64,000 nt of DNA from Chitinophagaceae bacterium (lineage in GTDB: Bacteria > Bacteroidota > Bacteroidia > Chitinophagales > Chitinophagaceae), in NCBI GenBank assembly GCA_016720565.1, contig JADKKJ010000012.1, positions 310,001 through 374,000 of the forward strand, written 5' to 3'. Shown here in pieces: positions 43,251-53,412 of this stretch. Position 1 is the first letter of the stretch. Each line of letters begins with the position of its first letter. The notes below the pieces were generated by a model, which was not told where the DNA came from, searched no databases, and saw nothing but the letters and a program-made list of their open reading frames with translations. The translations under genes were made by a program, and so were the position numbers.

Positions 43251-44462
43251 TTACCGGCCTATCACCTGGTTCTGCAACAGGTCTTCCAGTTGATCTCTTT
43301 TCCGGATAAGTCTGGGCTCGCCGTTTTCAAACAGAATTTCCGCCGGGCGGAAGCGGGAATTATAATAAGAAGACATCTCAAAACAATAAGCGCCCGCATT
43401 CTGAAAAGCAAGCAGGTCGCCTTCCCGAATTTCGGGCAAGGGCCTGTTCTCCGCGAAATTATCCGTCTCGCAGATATTACCTACTACATGGTAGATCCTG
43501 GTTGGCCCATCGGGATTGGAAATATTTTCTATATGATGATAGGACCCATAGAACATGGGCCTTATCAGATGGTTCAATCCACTGTCAACACCTGCGAACC
43601 AGGTATCACCTGCTTTCTTCAATACAGATACCCTTACGATAAATGTTCCGGCCTCGCTGACCAGGAATTTTCCGGGCTCAAACCAAACCTGTAAATGCCG
43701 GCCGGTCTTTTCTTCGAATGAATTGAACTCCTGTTTCAAAACAGTTCCCAATTTCTCAATATCAGTCCCTTCCTCGCCGGGCATATAAGGCACTTTAAAT
43801 CCACCGCCCAGGTCGATCACTTCCACTGTTGGAAAATAGTTGACCACATCCAGCAATACTTCCACGCCTTTAGCAAAAACTTCCACATCTTTTATCTCAC
43901 TGCCCGTATGAATATGCAGCGTACGAATATGAAGACCAGTTTCTTTCTGTACCTGCAGCAGTTCTTCCATATCCTCGAGCGGAACACCGAATTTACTTTC
44001 AGCATGGCCTGTAGATATTTTCAGGTTCCCTCCTGCCATGATATTGGGCCTAAGGCGTACACCCACCGGATAGGTTCCGGCAAATGCATTTCCAAATTTG
44101 CGGAGATTGGAAAGACTATCGATATTAATATGCACGCCGATCTCTTTTGCTTCCATTATTTCTTCAAAAAGAATATTATTGGAAGTATAAAGTATTTGTG
44201 TGGGCTCAAAACCGGCAAGCAGGGCCAGCTTCACTTCATTAATGGAACTGCAATCAATACTACAGCCCGTGCTTCGCACATACCGAAGGATGTTGATATT
44301 AGTAAGGGCCTTGGCGGCATAAAAAAAACGCACATCCGCTCCGGCAAAGGCATTTTTCAGGCGATCATATTGCGCACCGATCTTTTCCGCATGGTATACA
44401 TAGAGCGGCGTACCAAAACTCTTGGCCGAATCGATCAGTTGTTGTGAACTAAGGGTAGACAT
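43251..44462 (-). CDS. lysA: Diaminopimelate decarboxylase
   Basis: A 403-aa PLP enzyme making lysine from meso-diaminopimelate. FFYAAKALTNINIL carries the PLP Lys, IDLGGGFKVPY the phosphate loop, EPGKFLVSEAG and GNICETDNFAENR the substrate-binding C-terminal barrel. It follows scpB by 15 bp. Confidence 0.95.
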   Translation of the reverse strand: MSTLSSQQLIDSAKSFGTPLYVYHAEKIGAQYDRLKNAFAGADVRFFYAAKALTNINILRYVRSTGCSIDCSSINEVKLALLAGFEPTQILYTSNNILFEEIMEAKEIGVHINIDSLSNLRKFGNAFAGTYPVGVRLRPNIMAGGNLKISTGHAESKFGVPLEDMEELLQVQKETGLHIRTLHIHTGSEIKDVEVFAKGVEVLLDVVNYFPTVEVIDLGGGFKVPYMPGEEGTDIEKLGTVLKQEFNSFEEKTGRHLQVWFEPGKFLVSEAGTFIVRVSVLKKAGDTWFAGVDSGLNHLIRPMFYGSYHHIENISNPDGPTRIYHVVGNICETDNFAENRPLPEIREGDLLAFQNAGAYCFEMSSYYNSRFRPAEILFENGEPRLIRKRDQLEDLLQNQVIGR

Positions 44463-44477
44463 GCAGGCGAAGATACA

Positions 44478-45161
44478 TCAGCCATTGGTCAGTTCGCCAC
44501 CTTCTGTAACAGCCATGGCTGCGGGCTCTTCAGCAGCCAGGTCAGCCGCATTATCATGCTCAGCATTCATTTCTTCCATGGCATCTTTTACATTGGTAGG
44601 CTCGATGATCTGGTCGGTCAATACTTCCCGGATCTTTGGAAGGTCTTCGGCAGTATTGATACCGAAATAATCCATGAAATTGGAAGAAGTGGAATAAAGA
44701 AGCGGTTGTCCGGGCGCTTTTTCATTGCGTCCGCTTATAACGATCAGTTCTTTTTCAAGAAGTTTTTGTACGGCATAGTCGCTGCTCACCCCGCGGATAG
44801 ATTCTATTTCGCCTTTGGTCACCGGTTGCTTGTATGCGATAATAGAAAGTGTTTCCATCGCTGCGGAAGAAAGCCTTTTCAGGAATTTTTCGCGGTTAAG
44901 CTGGGCTACTGTTTTGTGATATTCTTTTTTAGTCAGGAATTGCCATCCGCCACCGGATTGCAGCACAGCGAAAGGATAGAATTCCACTTTATATTTCTCC
45001 TGTATCCCTTCCAGGGCAGATTCAACACCGTCCAGCGAAACCTTCTCTTCTTCTTCTGTAAGGGAATTATTCAGCAACTCTACGATCTCCAGGGTGGTAA
45101 GGGGCCTGTCGCTCGCAAAGATCAACGCCTCAATATGTGGTATGATTTCTTGAATGGTCAT
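44478..45161 (-). CDS. scpB: Segregation and condensation protein B
   Basis: A 227-aa ScpB with two winged helices: EALIFASDRPLTTLEIVELL, then MEALSIIAYKQPVTKGEIES-type sequence (here METLSIIAYKQPVTKGEIES) and IRGVSSDYAVQKLLEK. Works with SMC and ScpA in chromosome condensation. The last 40 residues are acidic and disordered. Confidence 0.95.
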   Translation of the reverse strand: MTIQEIIPHIEALIFASDRPLTTLEIVELLNNSLTEEEEKVSLDGVESALEGIQEKYKVEFYPFAVLQSGGGWQFLTKKEYHKTVAQLNREKFLKRLSSAAMETLSIIAYKQPVTKGEIESIRGVSSDYAVQKLLEKELIVISGRNEKAPGQPLLYSTSSNFMDYFGINTAEDLPKIREVLTDQIIEPTNVKDAMEEMNAEHDNAADLAAEEPAAMAVTEGGELTNG

Positions 45162-45340
45162 AGTTGAAATTCTTCAGGGTTTGGTACAGATGAAAGAGCA
45201 AGATAAGTAACGGGTGGGGTTAGTGCAAAGGAGTTTATTCACAGGAAATTCAGAAATACAGCTATTAGCTACTAGCCTCCAGCCGCTAGCCTGAGCCAAA
45301 ATGATTTATAAATATTATTCTACACTTGAAACCGGGGCCA

Positions 45341-45368
45341 CTGCTAACTCCTAACTGCTAACTCCTAA
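45341..45368. repeat. Two tandem 14-bp repeats
   Basis: CTGCTAACTCCTAA occurs twice in direct succession, then a partial copy (CTCCCAACT), between scpB and atpG. A second low-complexity stretch (GCTACTAGCC type) lies about 75 bp upstream. Confidence 0.8.
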
Positions 45369-45375
45369 CTCCCAA

Positions 45376-46257
45376 CTATCCCTGGAGTGCCGCTGCTCCA
45401 CTAACGATCTCGGTAAGTTCGGTGGTAATGGCAGCCTGGCGGGCGCGGTTATAGGATATCTTAAGGGCGCGCAGCATTTCATTGGCATTGGTGCTGGCCT
45501 TATCCATGGCTGTCATACGGGCACCATGTTCAGAAGCATTAGAATCCAGCACCGCTTTGAAAAGCTGCGTATTCAGGATCTTCGGCATGAGTTCGGCAAT
45601 GAGCAACTCCTTATTGGGATCATAGATAAAATCGGCCTTGGTGGCGCCTGCTTTTTTCTGCACTTTAGGGATAGGCAGGAACCTCTCCAGTTCAAATTTC
45701 TGTGTAGCCGCATTTTTAAACTGGCTATATACCAGTTCCACCACATCAAACTGCTTTTCCTCAAAAGCCTTCATGGCCGCAAGGGAAGCCTGCTGCACAT
45801 TCTCATATTTTAGATTAAGAAAAAGATCACGGAAAGTGGGATCTGCCTTATAATTCAGCTTAATGAAATGTTCATATCCTTTTTTTCCAATATTCCATAC
45901 TGTAACATTACCACGGCGGTGTTGTTCAGCATATTTTTCAACGATAGTGGACTTAGCCAGTTTAATAGTATTTGCATTGAAGGCTCCGGCCAATCCTCTG
46001 TCACTGGTGATAACGATCAGCAGCACTTTTTCCACTGGCCTTTCAGCAGCCAGGGCCATTCCCGCTTCTCCCTCACTGTTGCTAACGATATTGCTCAACA
46101 GCTCCTGCAGTTTTTGCGCATAAGGTCTCATTTGCTGGATAGCATCCTGGGCACGACGCAGTTTCGCGGCACTCACCATTTTCATTGCTTTGGTGATCTG
46201 CTGCGTGCTCTGTACTGACTTGATTCGGTTACGTACCTCTTTTAATTGACCTGCCAT
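45376..46257 (-). CDS. atpG: ATP synthase F1 gamma subunit
   Basis: A 293-aa gamma subunit: EVRNRIKSVQSTQQITKAMKMV at the start (read in parts), ITSDRGLAGAFN mid-protein, and the C-terminal ASTNANEMLRALKISYNRARQAAITTEL region contacting the ring. No other ATP synthase gene is next to it, so the operon is split in this genome. Confidence 0.95.
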   Translation of the reverse strand: MAGQLKEVRNRIKSVQSTQQITKAMKMVSAAKLRRAQDAIQQMRPYAQKLQELLSNIVSNSEGEAGMALAAERPVEKVLLIVITSDRGLAGAFNANTIKLAKSTIVEKYAEQHRRGNVTVWNIGKKGYEHFIKLNYKADPTFRDLFLNLKYENVQQASLAAMKAFEEKQFDVVELVYSQFKNAATQKFELERFLPIPKVQKKAGATKADFIYDPNKELLIAELMPKILNTQLFKAVLDSNASEHGARMTAMDKASTNANEMLRALKISYNRARQAAITTELTEIVSGAAALQG

Positions 46258-46362
46258 AATGGATGTTTTCTTTCAGGCCGCAAAGGTATTTGTTCGGAGC
46301 CAAAAAACAATCGGTTATAAAGCGAGTGTGGGGAAAATATGGAAATTCTAAGCTTCTGGTTT

Positions 46363-47067
46363 TCAAGGCCTCCGGGAACTGTCGGGCAAGCCGGCCCATA
46401 AAAATTCCCTTCGAAGCGTATAAGTCAGGCTCAGGGCCCCTCCTGGCTGGTTCTTTCCTCCAAGGTTACGGTGATATTCTGCGATCAATTCCAATTGGAT
46501 GGGCCCGGGCTTAAATCCCCCAAGGTCCCTGCTTTTTATCTCCAAATGATCCTGATTCAATAGAATTATCTTATCGAATTCTTTTCCTGCATAGGAGGTA
46601 TCCGTCATTAATACCCGCAGTTTTTTAACCGCGGGTTCTGCCAGTATTTGCAAGCTGAATCCCGCACTGTCTACAGCCTTTGAAAAAATAGATTCATCCC
46701 CTAAGTAAACAACGGGATAATTAAGATCCTGTTTCCATTTTTTCCCTTTGGTATCTGTGTATACCAATTGATGAGGTCCTTTGAATTCATTGAGTGGCCG
46801 ACTCGCAACATACATGGGTCCGCTTTGGGTGGAATTATCCAATTCAAGCGCAACGCCATCCAGTTGAATACCGGTTCCAGGCAATAATTCCACGGTTGAT
46901 CCATATGAATTCCTCACCCTGAATTGGACCAGGATACTTACCTGGGAAGCCCCTTCTTCTCCTGTTATCTGGTAGTCATGGTATAATTCTTCTTCCCGAT
47001 ACTCCTGTTTATTCAGGCATCCCGGAAGCAGCAGGCCAAAAAACAGAACCATTCGCAGCATTCTCAT
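46363..47067 (-). CDS. Lipoprotein of unknown function
   Basis: A 234-aa predicted lipoprotein (lipobox LLPGC) with no recognised domain; beta-rich by eye. It lies upstream of atpG on the same strand and is divergent from secA. Confidence 0.65.
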   Translation of the reverse strand: MRMLRMVLFFGLLLPGCLNKQEYREEELYHDYQITGEEGASQVSILVQFRVRNSYGSTVELLPGTGIQLDGVALELDNSTQSGPMYVASRPLNEFKGPHQLVYTDTKGKKWKQDLNYPVVYLGDESIFSKAVDSAGFSLQILAEPAVKKLRVLMTDTSYAGKEFDKIILLNQDHLEIKSRDLGGFKPGPIQLELIAEYHRNLGGKNQPGGALSLTYTLRREFLWAGLPDSSRRP

Positions 47068-47229
47068 GTTTCAAAATTAGGCAACTCCTCACTCTCCCCA
47101 GTAAGACTTATCTTTGTCGACCCTGAAAATCAGGGCTGGTATGTCAAATTGGCTGCCCATTTTTTGTAGCACCGTTTTTGACCAAACAGTAAATCTTTTA
47201 ATAAGAAATAAACTCCTAATAATTCCGAC

Positions 47230-50200
47230 ATGTCAGGTTTCTTTTCCAAACTATTCGGTGGCAGCAAATCAGAAAAAGATGTGAAAAAGATCCAGCCTTA
47301 TGTAGGCAGGATCAATGAGCATTTTGCAGCTTATCAATCTCTCAGTAATGACCAGCTTCGCAGTAAGACCCAGGAATTCCGGCAGCGGATCAGGGAACAT
47401 CTTGCAGATATAGATGCCCAGATCGCACAGCGAAATGCGGATGCAGAAGCGCTTCCTTTCAATGACCTGTTAGGCAAGGATGCCATTTACCAGGAAGTGG
47501 ATAAACTAAAGAAAGAAAAAGATAAAAAGATCGAAGAGGTATTGAATGATATACTTCCAGAGGCATTTGCTGTAGTGAAAGAAACTGCCAGGCGTTTTAA
47601 AGAAAACCCTGAAATGATTTCCACGGCCACACAACTCGACCGTGATTTCAGTGTAAAAAAGAATTACATCACCATTGATGGCGATAAGTCCATTTATAAG
47701 AATACCTGGACCGCCGGTGGTGGAACAGTTACCTGGAATATGGTGCACTATGATGTGCAGCTGATCGGAGGTGTGGTACTTCACCAGGGAAAGATCTCAG
47801 AAATGGCAACAGGAGAAGGAAAGACCCTCGTATCTACCCTACCCTCTTACCTCAATGCACTTCCCGGTGAAGGTGTTCACCTGGTAACAGTGAATGATTA
47901 CCTGGCCCGTCGTGACCAGGAATGGAACGGACCTATATTTGAGTGGCTGGGCCTTACTGTAGATTGTATTGACAAACACCAGCCCAACAGCGAAGAAAGA
48001 AGAAAAGCCTACCTGGCCGATATTACCTACGGTACCAATAATGAATTCGGTTTTGATTATCTCCGCGATAACATGGTGCACACGGCGGAAGAAATGGTTC
48101 AGCGTAAACATCATTTCGCGATGGTGGATGAGGTGGATTCCGTATTGATCGATGATGCCCGTACACCACTAATCATTTCCGGACCGGTTCCCCGTGGTGA
48201 TGACCAGCAATACCATATCCATAAACCAAGGGTTCAGCAATTGTACCAGGAGCAGGAGAGAATCGTACGTAATGAATTGAATGAAGCGAAAAAGAAAATA
48301 GCTGAGGGCGATGATGATCCAAAATCGGGTGGCCTTCACCTTTTCCGCGCGTTCCGTGGCCTTCCTAAATACGGGCCGCTGATAAAATTCCTGAGTGAAC
48401 CAGGAGTGAAAGTGAAAATGCAGAAGGCAGAAAATTATTACCTGCAGGACCAGCAACGCAATATGCACATCGTAGATGCTGAATTACTTTTCCAGATCGA
48501 TGAGAAGAATAATTCAGTTGACCTTACTGATAAAGGTTTGGCGATGATCACACGTACCGGTGAAGATCCGGAATTCTTCGTACTGCCTGATATCAGCATA
48601 CAGCTTTCAGATATTGAAAAAAGCAGCGCTACACAGGAGGAAAAACTGCAGCAAAAAGAATTAGTGCTGAATGATTATACCCAGAAGGCAGATCGCATTC
48701 ACACCGTTCAGCAGTTGCTGAAGGCATATACCCTATTCGACAAGGATGTGGAGTATGTAGTGATGGATGGCGCCATTAAGATCGTGGATGAACAAACCGG
48801 CCGTATACTTGATGGCCGTCGTTACTCCGATGGGTTGCACCAGGCCATTGAGGCGAAAGAGAATGTGAAGATCGAAGCGGCTACACAAACCTATGCCACC
48901 GTAACGCTCCAGAATTATTTCCGTATGTATCACAAACTGGCCGGTATGACCGGTACGGCTGAAACAGAAGCGGGAGAATTGTGGGATATCTACAAACTGG
49001 ATGTGGTGACCGTACCTACCAATATCAAAATGGTACGTATTGACCGGGATGATCTGGTTTATAAGACAAAGCGGGAAAAATATAAATCAGTGATCGATGA
49101 GATCGAATTGCTGCGGAATGCGGGCCGCCCCTGCCTGGTCGGTACCACATCGATAGAGGTAAGTGAATTATTAAGCCGGATGCTGCAGGCAAAAAAGATC
49201 CCGCATAATGTACTTAACGCGAAACAACACGCCAAGGAAGCGGTGATCATCACTGAAGCCGGTTTACCTGGCGCAGTTACGATCGCCACTAATATGGCGG
49301 GTCGTGGTACGGATATCAAACTGGGCCCCGGTGTTAAGGAAGCCGGTGGTTTGGCCATTATTGGTACAGAAAGGCATGAAAGCCGTCGTGTGGACAGGCA
49401 GTTGCGAGGTCGTGCGGGTCGCCAGGGTGATCCGGGTACTTCCCAGTTCTATGTATCGCTGGAAGATGACCTGATGCGTATGTTCGGAAGCGAACGTATC
49501 GCCGGACTGATGGATAAACTGGGTTATAAAGAAGGGGATGTGATCCAGCACAGCATGATCAGCAACAGTATCCAGCGTGCGCAGAAAAAGGTGGAAGAAA
49601 ATAACTTTGGTATACGTAAGCGTTTGCTTGAATATGACGACGTAATGAACAAGCAGCGTAACGCTGTTTATGATAAACGTAACCACGCACTGTTCGGAGA
49701 AAGGCTGGCACTGGATATTGACACCTCCTTCTCCACAGTAGCAGAGGATGTAGTGATCAACTTCCGTGAACAGGAAGATTACCAGGGCTTCAAGATGGCA
49801 TGTATTGTGAATTTCGGACTGGATACAAAGATCGAAGAAGAAGAGTTCCGGAAACTGGATAGTAATTCCCTAACTGACAGATTATATGCAGAGGCTACAG
49901 AGCGATATCATCTGCATAAGGAAGAATTAAAGAAACAATGCATCCCGGTATTTAAAAATATCCGGTTAACACAGGGCAGTCATATTGAAAATGTGGTTGT
50001 TCCTTTTGCTGACGGAAGAAAAGGACTGAATGTACTTGCCAATCTGGACAAAACGCTTAGCAGTGCCGGACAGGAACTAAGTAATTCCCTGGAGAAGACC
50101 ATTACCCTGGCTGTTATTGATGAGGCCTGGAAAGAACATCTGAGGGCCATGGACGACCTGAAACAAAGTGTTCAGACGGCCTACCTGGAGCAGAAAGATC

Positions 50201-50526
50201 CTTTGGTGATCTATAAAGTGGAAGCTTATAATCTTTTCAGGAACATGAGCGCTTCGGTGAATAAAGACATCGTATCCTTCCTTTGCCATGCAGGCATTGC
50301 TGTGGAGCAGGAGAATCCTTCACTGAAGGAAGGCCGCCAGCAGAAGACCGATATGAGCAAAATGGTCGCCAATAAAGAAGAAGTGGAATCTGTGGGTGAA
50401 GATTATGCGGCCAATGAAAAAGACAGGCTTGTCCCCGTTTCAGTGGAGCCCAAGATCGGCCGGAATGCCCCATGTCCCTGTGGTTCCGGAAAAAAATATA
50501 AGAATTGCCATGGCAAGGAAAGTTAA
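47230..50526 (+). CDS. secA: Preprotein translocase ATPase SecA
   Basis: A 1098-aa SecA. Walker A is seen as MATGEGKTLVSTLP, Walker B as MVDEVDSVLIDDAR, with TNMAGRGTDIKLG, RGRAGRQGDPG and the C-terminal zinc motif CPCGSGKKYKNCHG for SecB or ribosome contact. About 200 residues longer than E. coli SecA, through insertions typical of Bacteroidota. A TATCTTTG element at about 47110 is a candidate promoter. Confidence 0.97.
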   Translation: MSGFFSKLFGGSKSEKDVKKIQPYVGRINEHFAAYQSLSNDQLRSKTQEFRQRIREHLADIDAQIAQRNADAEALPFNDLLGKDAIYQEVDKLKKEKDKKIEEVLNDILPEAFAVVKETARRFKENPEMISTATQLDRDFSVKKNYITIDGDKSIYKNTWTAGGGTVTWNMVHYDVQLIGGVVLHQGKISEMATGEGKTLVSTLPSYLNALPGEGVHLVTVNDYLARRDQEWNGPIFEWLGLTVDCIDKHQPNSEERRKAYLADITYGTNNEFGFDYLRDNMVHTAEEMVQRKHHFAMVDEVDSVLIDDARTPLIISGPVPRGDDQQYHIHKPRVQQLYQEQERIVRNELNEAKKKIAEGDDDPKSGGLHLFRAFRGLPKYGPLIKFLSEPGVKVKMQKAENYYLQDQQRNMHIVDAELLFQIDEKNNSVDLTDKGLAMITRTGEDPEFFVLPDISIQLSDIEKSSATQEEKLQQKELVLNDYTQKADRIHTVQQLLKAYTLFDKDVEYVVMDGAIKIVDEQTGRILDGRRYSDGLHQAIEAKENVKIEAATQTYATVTLQNYFRMYHKLAGMTGTAETEAGELWDIYKLDVVTVPTNIKMVRIDRDDLVYKTKREKYKSVIDEIELLRNAGRPCLVGTTSIEVSELLSRMLQAKKIPHNVLNAKQHAKEAVIITEAGLPGAVTIATNMAGRGTDIKLGPGVKEAGGLAIIGTERHESRRVDRQLRGRAGRQGDPGTSQFYVSLEDDLMRMFGSERIAGLMDKLGYKEGDVIQHSMISNSIQRAQKKVEENNFGIRKRLLEYDDVMNKQRNAVYDKRNHALFGERLALDIDTSFSTVAEDVVINFREQEDYQGFKMACIVNFGLDTKIEEEEFRKLDSNSLTDRLYAEATERYHLHKEELKKQCIPVFKNIRLTQGSHIENVVVPFADGRKGLNVLANLDKTLSSAGQELSNSLEKTITLAVIDEAWKEHLRAMDDLKQSVQTAYLEQKDPLVIYKVEAYNLFRNMSASVNKDIVSFLCHAGIAVEQENPSLKEGRQQKTDMSKMVANKEEVESVGEDYAANEKDRLVPVSVEPKIGRNAPCPCGSGKKYKNCHGKES

Positions 50527-50552
50527 GCTGATCCTTAAATAATTAGATGGTG

Positions 50553-50577
50553 AAAGGTCCTTCGGGACCTTTTTTTG
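50553..50577 (+). terminator. Terminator of secA
   Basis: AAAGGTCC and GGACCTTT pair around TTCG (50561-50564), followed by a T-run. Confidence 0.9.
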
Positions 50578-50649
50578 TAGCTTTCCATTAATTCATGTAA
50601 AAAAATAATACTACATTAGAATTTTACCAAAACCAAAAAATCATTAATC

Positions 50650-51066
50650 ATGAAAAGAATTCTTTCTATTCTTGCCCTTACAGGATTACTTATATCCTGT
50701 AATAACAAGAAGGCCGATGAGAAAACGGATGGTAAGGACACCACCGTTACAACTAAGGAAACCACCACTGAGGATAAAACGGCCACTACCGTTAACGCGA
50801 ACGGGGTTCCCAGTTTCTCCGATCCTGAGGTGCAGAAATTCGCCAATGACTATTATTCGTTCCTGACCGAATACAAAGCCGCTCTGAAAGACCCTACCAA
50901 AGCCATGGAACTGACCAAAACCCTGCAGGAATGGGCTGGCAAAACCACTGAGATCTCCATGAAGCTGGCAAATAACCCTGAAGAAGCCAAGAAATGGGCT
51001 GATTGGGCCACTGTTGTATCCCAGGAATTCGCCAATGCTGCGAAGTCGATGTATGAAACCAAATAA
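50650..51066 (+). CDS. Small lipoprotein of unknown function
   Basis: A 138-aa lipoprotein (LLISC), then a linker of Thr, Lys and Asp (about residues 20-45) and a helical domain. Family not recognised. It has its own terminator. Confidence 0.75.
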   Translation: MKRILSILALTGLLISCNNKKADEKTDGKDTTVTTKETTTEDKTATTVNANGVPSFSDPEVQKFANDYYSFLTEYKAALKDPTKAMELTKTLQEWAGKTTEISMKLANNPEEAKKWADWATVVSQEFANAAKSMYETK

Positions 51067-51080
51067 AAGAATCAACCATA

Positions 51081-51116
51081 AAAGATCCCTCTTCAACTGA
51101 AGAGGGATCTTTATTT
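51081..51116 (+). terminator. Terminator of small lipoprotein gene
   Basis: A perfect 14-bp stem AAAGATCCCTCTTC with loop AACT and trailing T-rich sequence. Confidence 0.9.
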
Positions 51117-51144
51117 TATAACTTAGTCCCAAAAGCAACCTGCT

Positions 51145-51990
51145 ATGTATGCTTTGTCCAAAAAGAAAGTCCACGGGTTACTGCACCCTGAGATCGTTGG
51201 GGATAAGCATTGGGATAAGATCATCAACATCTTTATCATTACCCTGATCATTCTCAATGTGCTGGCAGTAATGCTGGAGACGGTTACCCGCCTTCACCAG
51301 GAATACTACTGGTTCTTCCATTATTTTGATATGGTGTCGGTGATCATTTTCACCATTGAATATATACTTCGGGTATGGAGTTGTAATCATGAGGAGAAAT
51401 ACCGCCACAGTATATGGGGCCGGCTTCGGTATATGGTCTCTCCTGCAGCATTGATAGACCTGGTGGCCATACTTCCTTTTTACCTGAGCCGTATTCTTAC
51501 CCTTGACCTTCGGATCCTTCGAATGCTTCGATTACTTCGGATCATCAGGTTATTCCGCCTCACCGCCTATATGCAATCGGCACAAATGATCGTAAATGTT
51601 TTCAAGAAAAGATTCAATGAACTATTACTGAGTTTCGTTTTAGTGATATTCCTGATCGTGTTCGCTTCCTGCGCCATTTATTTTGCCGAACACCTGGATC
51701 CAAAGAACAGGGCCTATTTCACCAGCATTCCCGCAACTATGTGGTGGTCGGTGGTAACACTTACTACCACAGGTTATGGAGATATGTACCCGGTGACCTA
51801 CGTGGGGAAAGCCATGGCCATGGTGATCATGCTTTCGGGTGTTGCTTTTTTTGCTTTGCCTGCAGGTATTATCTCTGCCGGTTTCCTGGAAGAATTCAGG
51901 CTTCACCGGGTTAAGAAAACACACCGCTGCCCTAATTGCGGGGAACATATAGAACTGGACGATCATGGAAATGGAAACCATGCACATTAA
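51145..51990 (+). CDS. Voltage-gated potassium channel-like ion transporter with C-terminal zinc ribbon
   Basis: A 281-aa six-helix channel. S4 is arginine-rich (LRILRMLRLLRIIRLFRL), the selectivity filter is TTTGYGDMYP, and the S6 gate follows. After S6 the tail ends in HRCPNCGEHIELDD and a His-rich end, a short CxxC ribbon that could bind zinc in the cytoplasm. Confidence 0.92.
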   Translation: MYALSKKKVHGLLHPEIVGDKHWDKIINIFIITLIILNVLAVMLETVTRLHQEYYWFFHYFDMVSVIIFTIEYILRVWSCNHEEKYRHSIWGRLRYMVSPAALIDLVAILPFYLSRILTLDLRILRMLRLLRIIRLFRLTAYMQSAQMIVNVFKKRFNELLLSFVLVIFLIVFASCAIYFAEHLDPKNRAYFTSIPATMWWSVVTLTTTGYGDMYPVTYVGKAMAMVIMLSGVAFFALPAGIISAGFLEEFRLHRVKKTHRCPNCGEHIELDDHGNGNHAH

Positions 51991-51992
51991 AA

Positions 51993-52024
51993 AAAAGAGA
52001 CGCTTAGCAGCGTCTCTTTTTTTT
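51993..52024. terminator. Bidirectional terminator
   Basis: AAAAGAGACGCT and AGCGTCTCTTTT pair around TAGC. A-run on one side and T-run on the other serve the channel and the convergent amidohydrolase. Confidence 0.9.
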
Positions 52025-52041
52025 AATAGCCAATTATAGTA

Positions 52042-53379
52042 TCAGAATCCTTTCTTCGGCTTCAGCTCATATTTTTCTTCGTAGCGCTGGTTAAGCTGCT
52101 TTTGTTTATCATCCAGGTTTATTTTACGGCCCTGAATGAAAGCATCTGTTACATTGCTGGTACTCATGTCCAGGATATCTCCGGAACTGATGATAAAGTT
52201 CGCTTCTTTTCCCACTTCAATACTTCCTGTTTTATCAGCAACACCCATGATCTTGGCAGCATTCAGGGAAATTGCAGCCAGGGCTTCCTCTTTGGTTAAA
52301 CCATAGGCAACTGCAGTACCCGCATTAAAAGCAAGGTTTCTTCCGCGGGTCTGTCCATCATCATCAGAGATGGCAAAAAGAACACCGGCTTTTTGCAGGG
52401 CTGCAGCGGTTTTGTAAGGCTGGTCAACATCATCATCAGCGGTAGTGGGCAGGCTATGCATTTGCTGTAAAATAACAGACACATTATGCTCTTTTAACAG
52501 GTTTGCGATCTGCCATGATTCGCTTCCACCCACGATCACCACATCAAATCCGAATTCTTTTACAAAATCAAGCGCCACCAGCATTTGTTTTACGGTATTG
52601 CCATGCACATAGAATTTCTGCGATTTATTGAACAGGTTTTTAACCGATTCATATTTCAGGTTGGTCTCCTCATGTTTGGTTACATCATTGTACGCTTTTG
52701 CCTCACGGAAAAAAGCTTTCAGTTTTTCGATCTGCTCCAATCCCTCTTTTACCGGATCGGTGGCAGCCTGTCCTGCATTAGGTCCAAAACCTCCCCCACC
52801 TCCGCCTCTGCCAAAACTCGGGCGTGGCATCAGGGATGGCATATACAAATGCATACCCGCATCCGTTTTCAGCGAAGCATCTGTCCAGGTCCATGCATCC
52901 AGTTGAACCACTGATGAAGAGCCGGCCAGGAAACTTCCCTGGGGAACTATGTTTGCAGCCAGTATACCATTGGAACGAAGCGTATTGATCACTTTTGAAT
53001 CGGTATTATAAGCCACAATCGATCGAACATTCGGATTGAGGTCACCCAGTTCGCGGGCATCATTGGAGGCGCGCACCGCACCGATCTCTATCAGTCCAAG
53101 GCTGCTCACCGGAAGTATCAGCCCGGGATAAACCTGCTGGCCTTTTGCATCCATCACATTGGCATCAGCCGGGATGCTGATATCATTTCCCACTTTTTCG
53201 ATCTTTCCGTCACGCACCTGGATAACGCCATTTTCGATCACCTTTCCATTGCCAACATGGATAGTGGCATTCTTTACATACATCACTCCTTTCTGCGCAG
53301 GAGCCGGCAATACATTGGCCTGCGAAAAGCCGGCCAGGGCCAGGGAACAAAGCAGACAGGCGAATAATATTTTTCTCAT
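52042..53379 (-). CDS. Amidohydrolase-like exported protein lacking the HxH metal motif
   Basis: A 445-aa secreted protein (signal peptide ending AGFSQ) of the amidohydrolase superfamily. The expected PGxIDxHxH reads YPGLILPVSSLGL, so the first two metal histidines are missing. The C-terminal part keeps the family ending ADKTGSIEVGKEANFIISSGD. It has a glycine-rich insert (FGRGGGGGGFG). Probably a partner or regulator of the adjacent larger amidohydrolase, 33 bp upstream. The first ATG is at 53379; the longer frame starts with TTG. Confidence 0.8.
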   Translation of the reverse strand: MRKILFACLLCSLALAGFSQANVLPAPAQKGVMYVKNATIHVGNGKVIENGVIQVRDGKIEKVGNDISIPADANVMDAKGQQVYPGLILPVSSLGLIEIGAVRASNDARELGDLNPNVRSIVAYNTDSKVINTLRSNGILAANIVPQGSFLAGSSSVVQLDAWTWTDASLKTDAGMHLYMPSLMPRPSFGRGGGGGGFGPNAGQAATDPVKEGLEQIEKLKAFFREAKAYNDVTKHEETNLKYESVKNLFNKSQKFYVHGNTVKQMLVALDFVKEFGFDVVIVGGSESWQIANLLKEHNVSVILQQMHSLPTTADDDVDQPYKTAAALQKAGVLFAISDDDGQTRGRNLAFNAGTAVAYGLTKEEALAAISLNAAKIMGVADKTGSIEVGKEANFIISSGDILDMSTSNVTDAFIQGRKINLDDKQKQLNQRYEEKYELKPKKGF

Positions 53380-53412
53380 TTGATTGATTTTTTTGTTTGC
53401 GTTTTTCAATGA

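Noticed and set aside
45341..45375. Possible CRISPR-like repeat
   Set aside because: Units are only 14 bp, directly adjacent with no spacers, and no cas gene is present.
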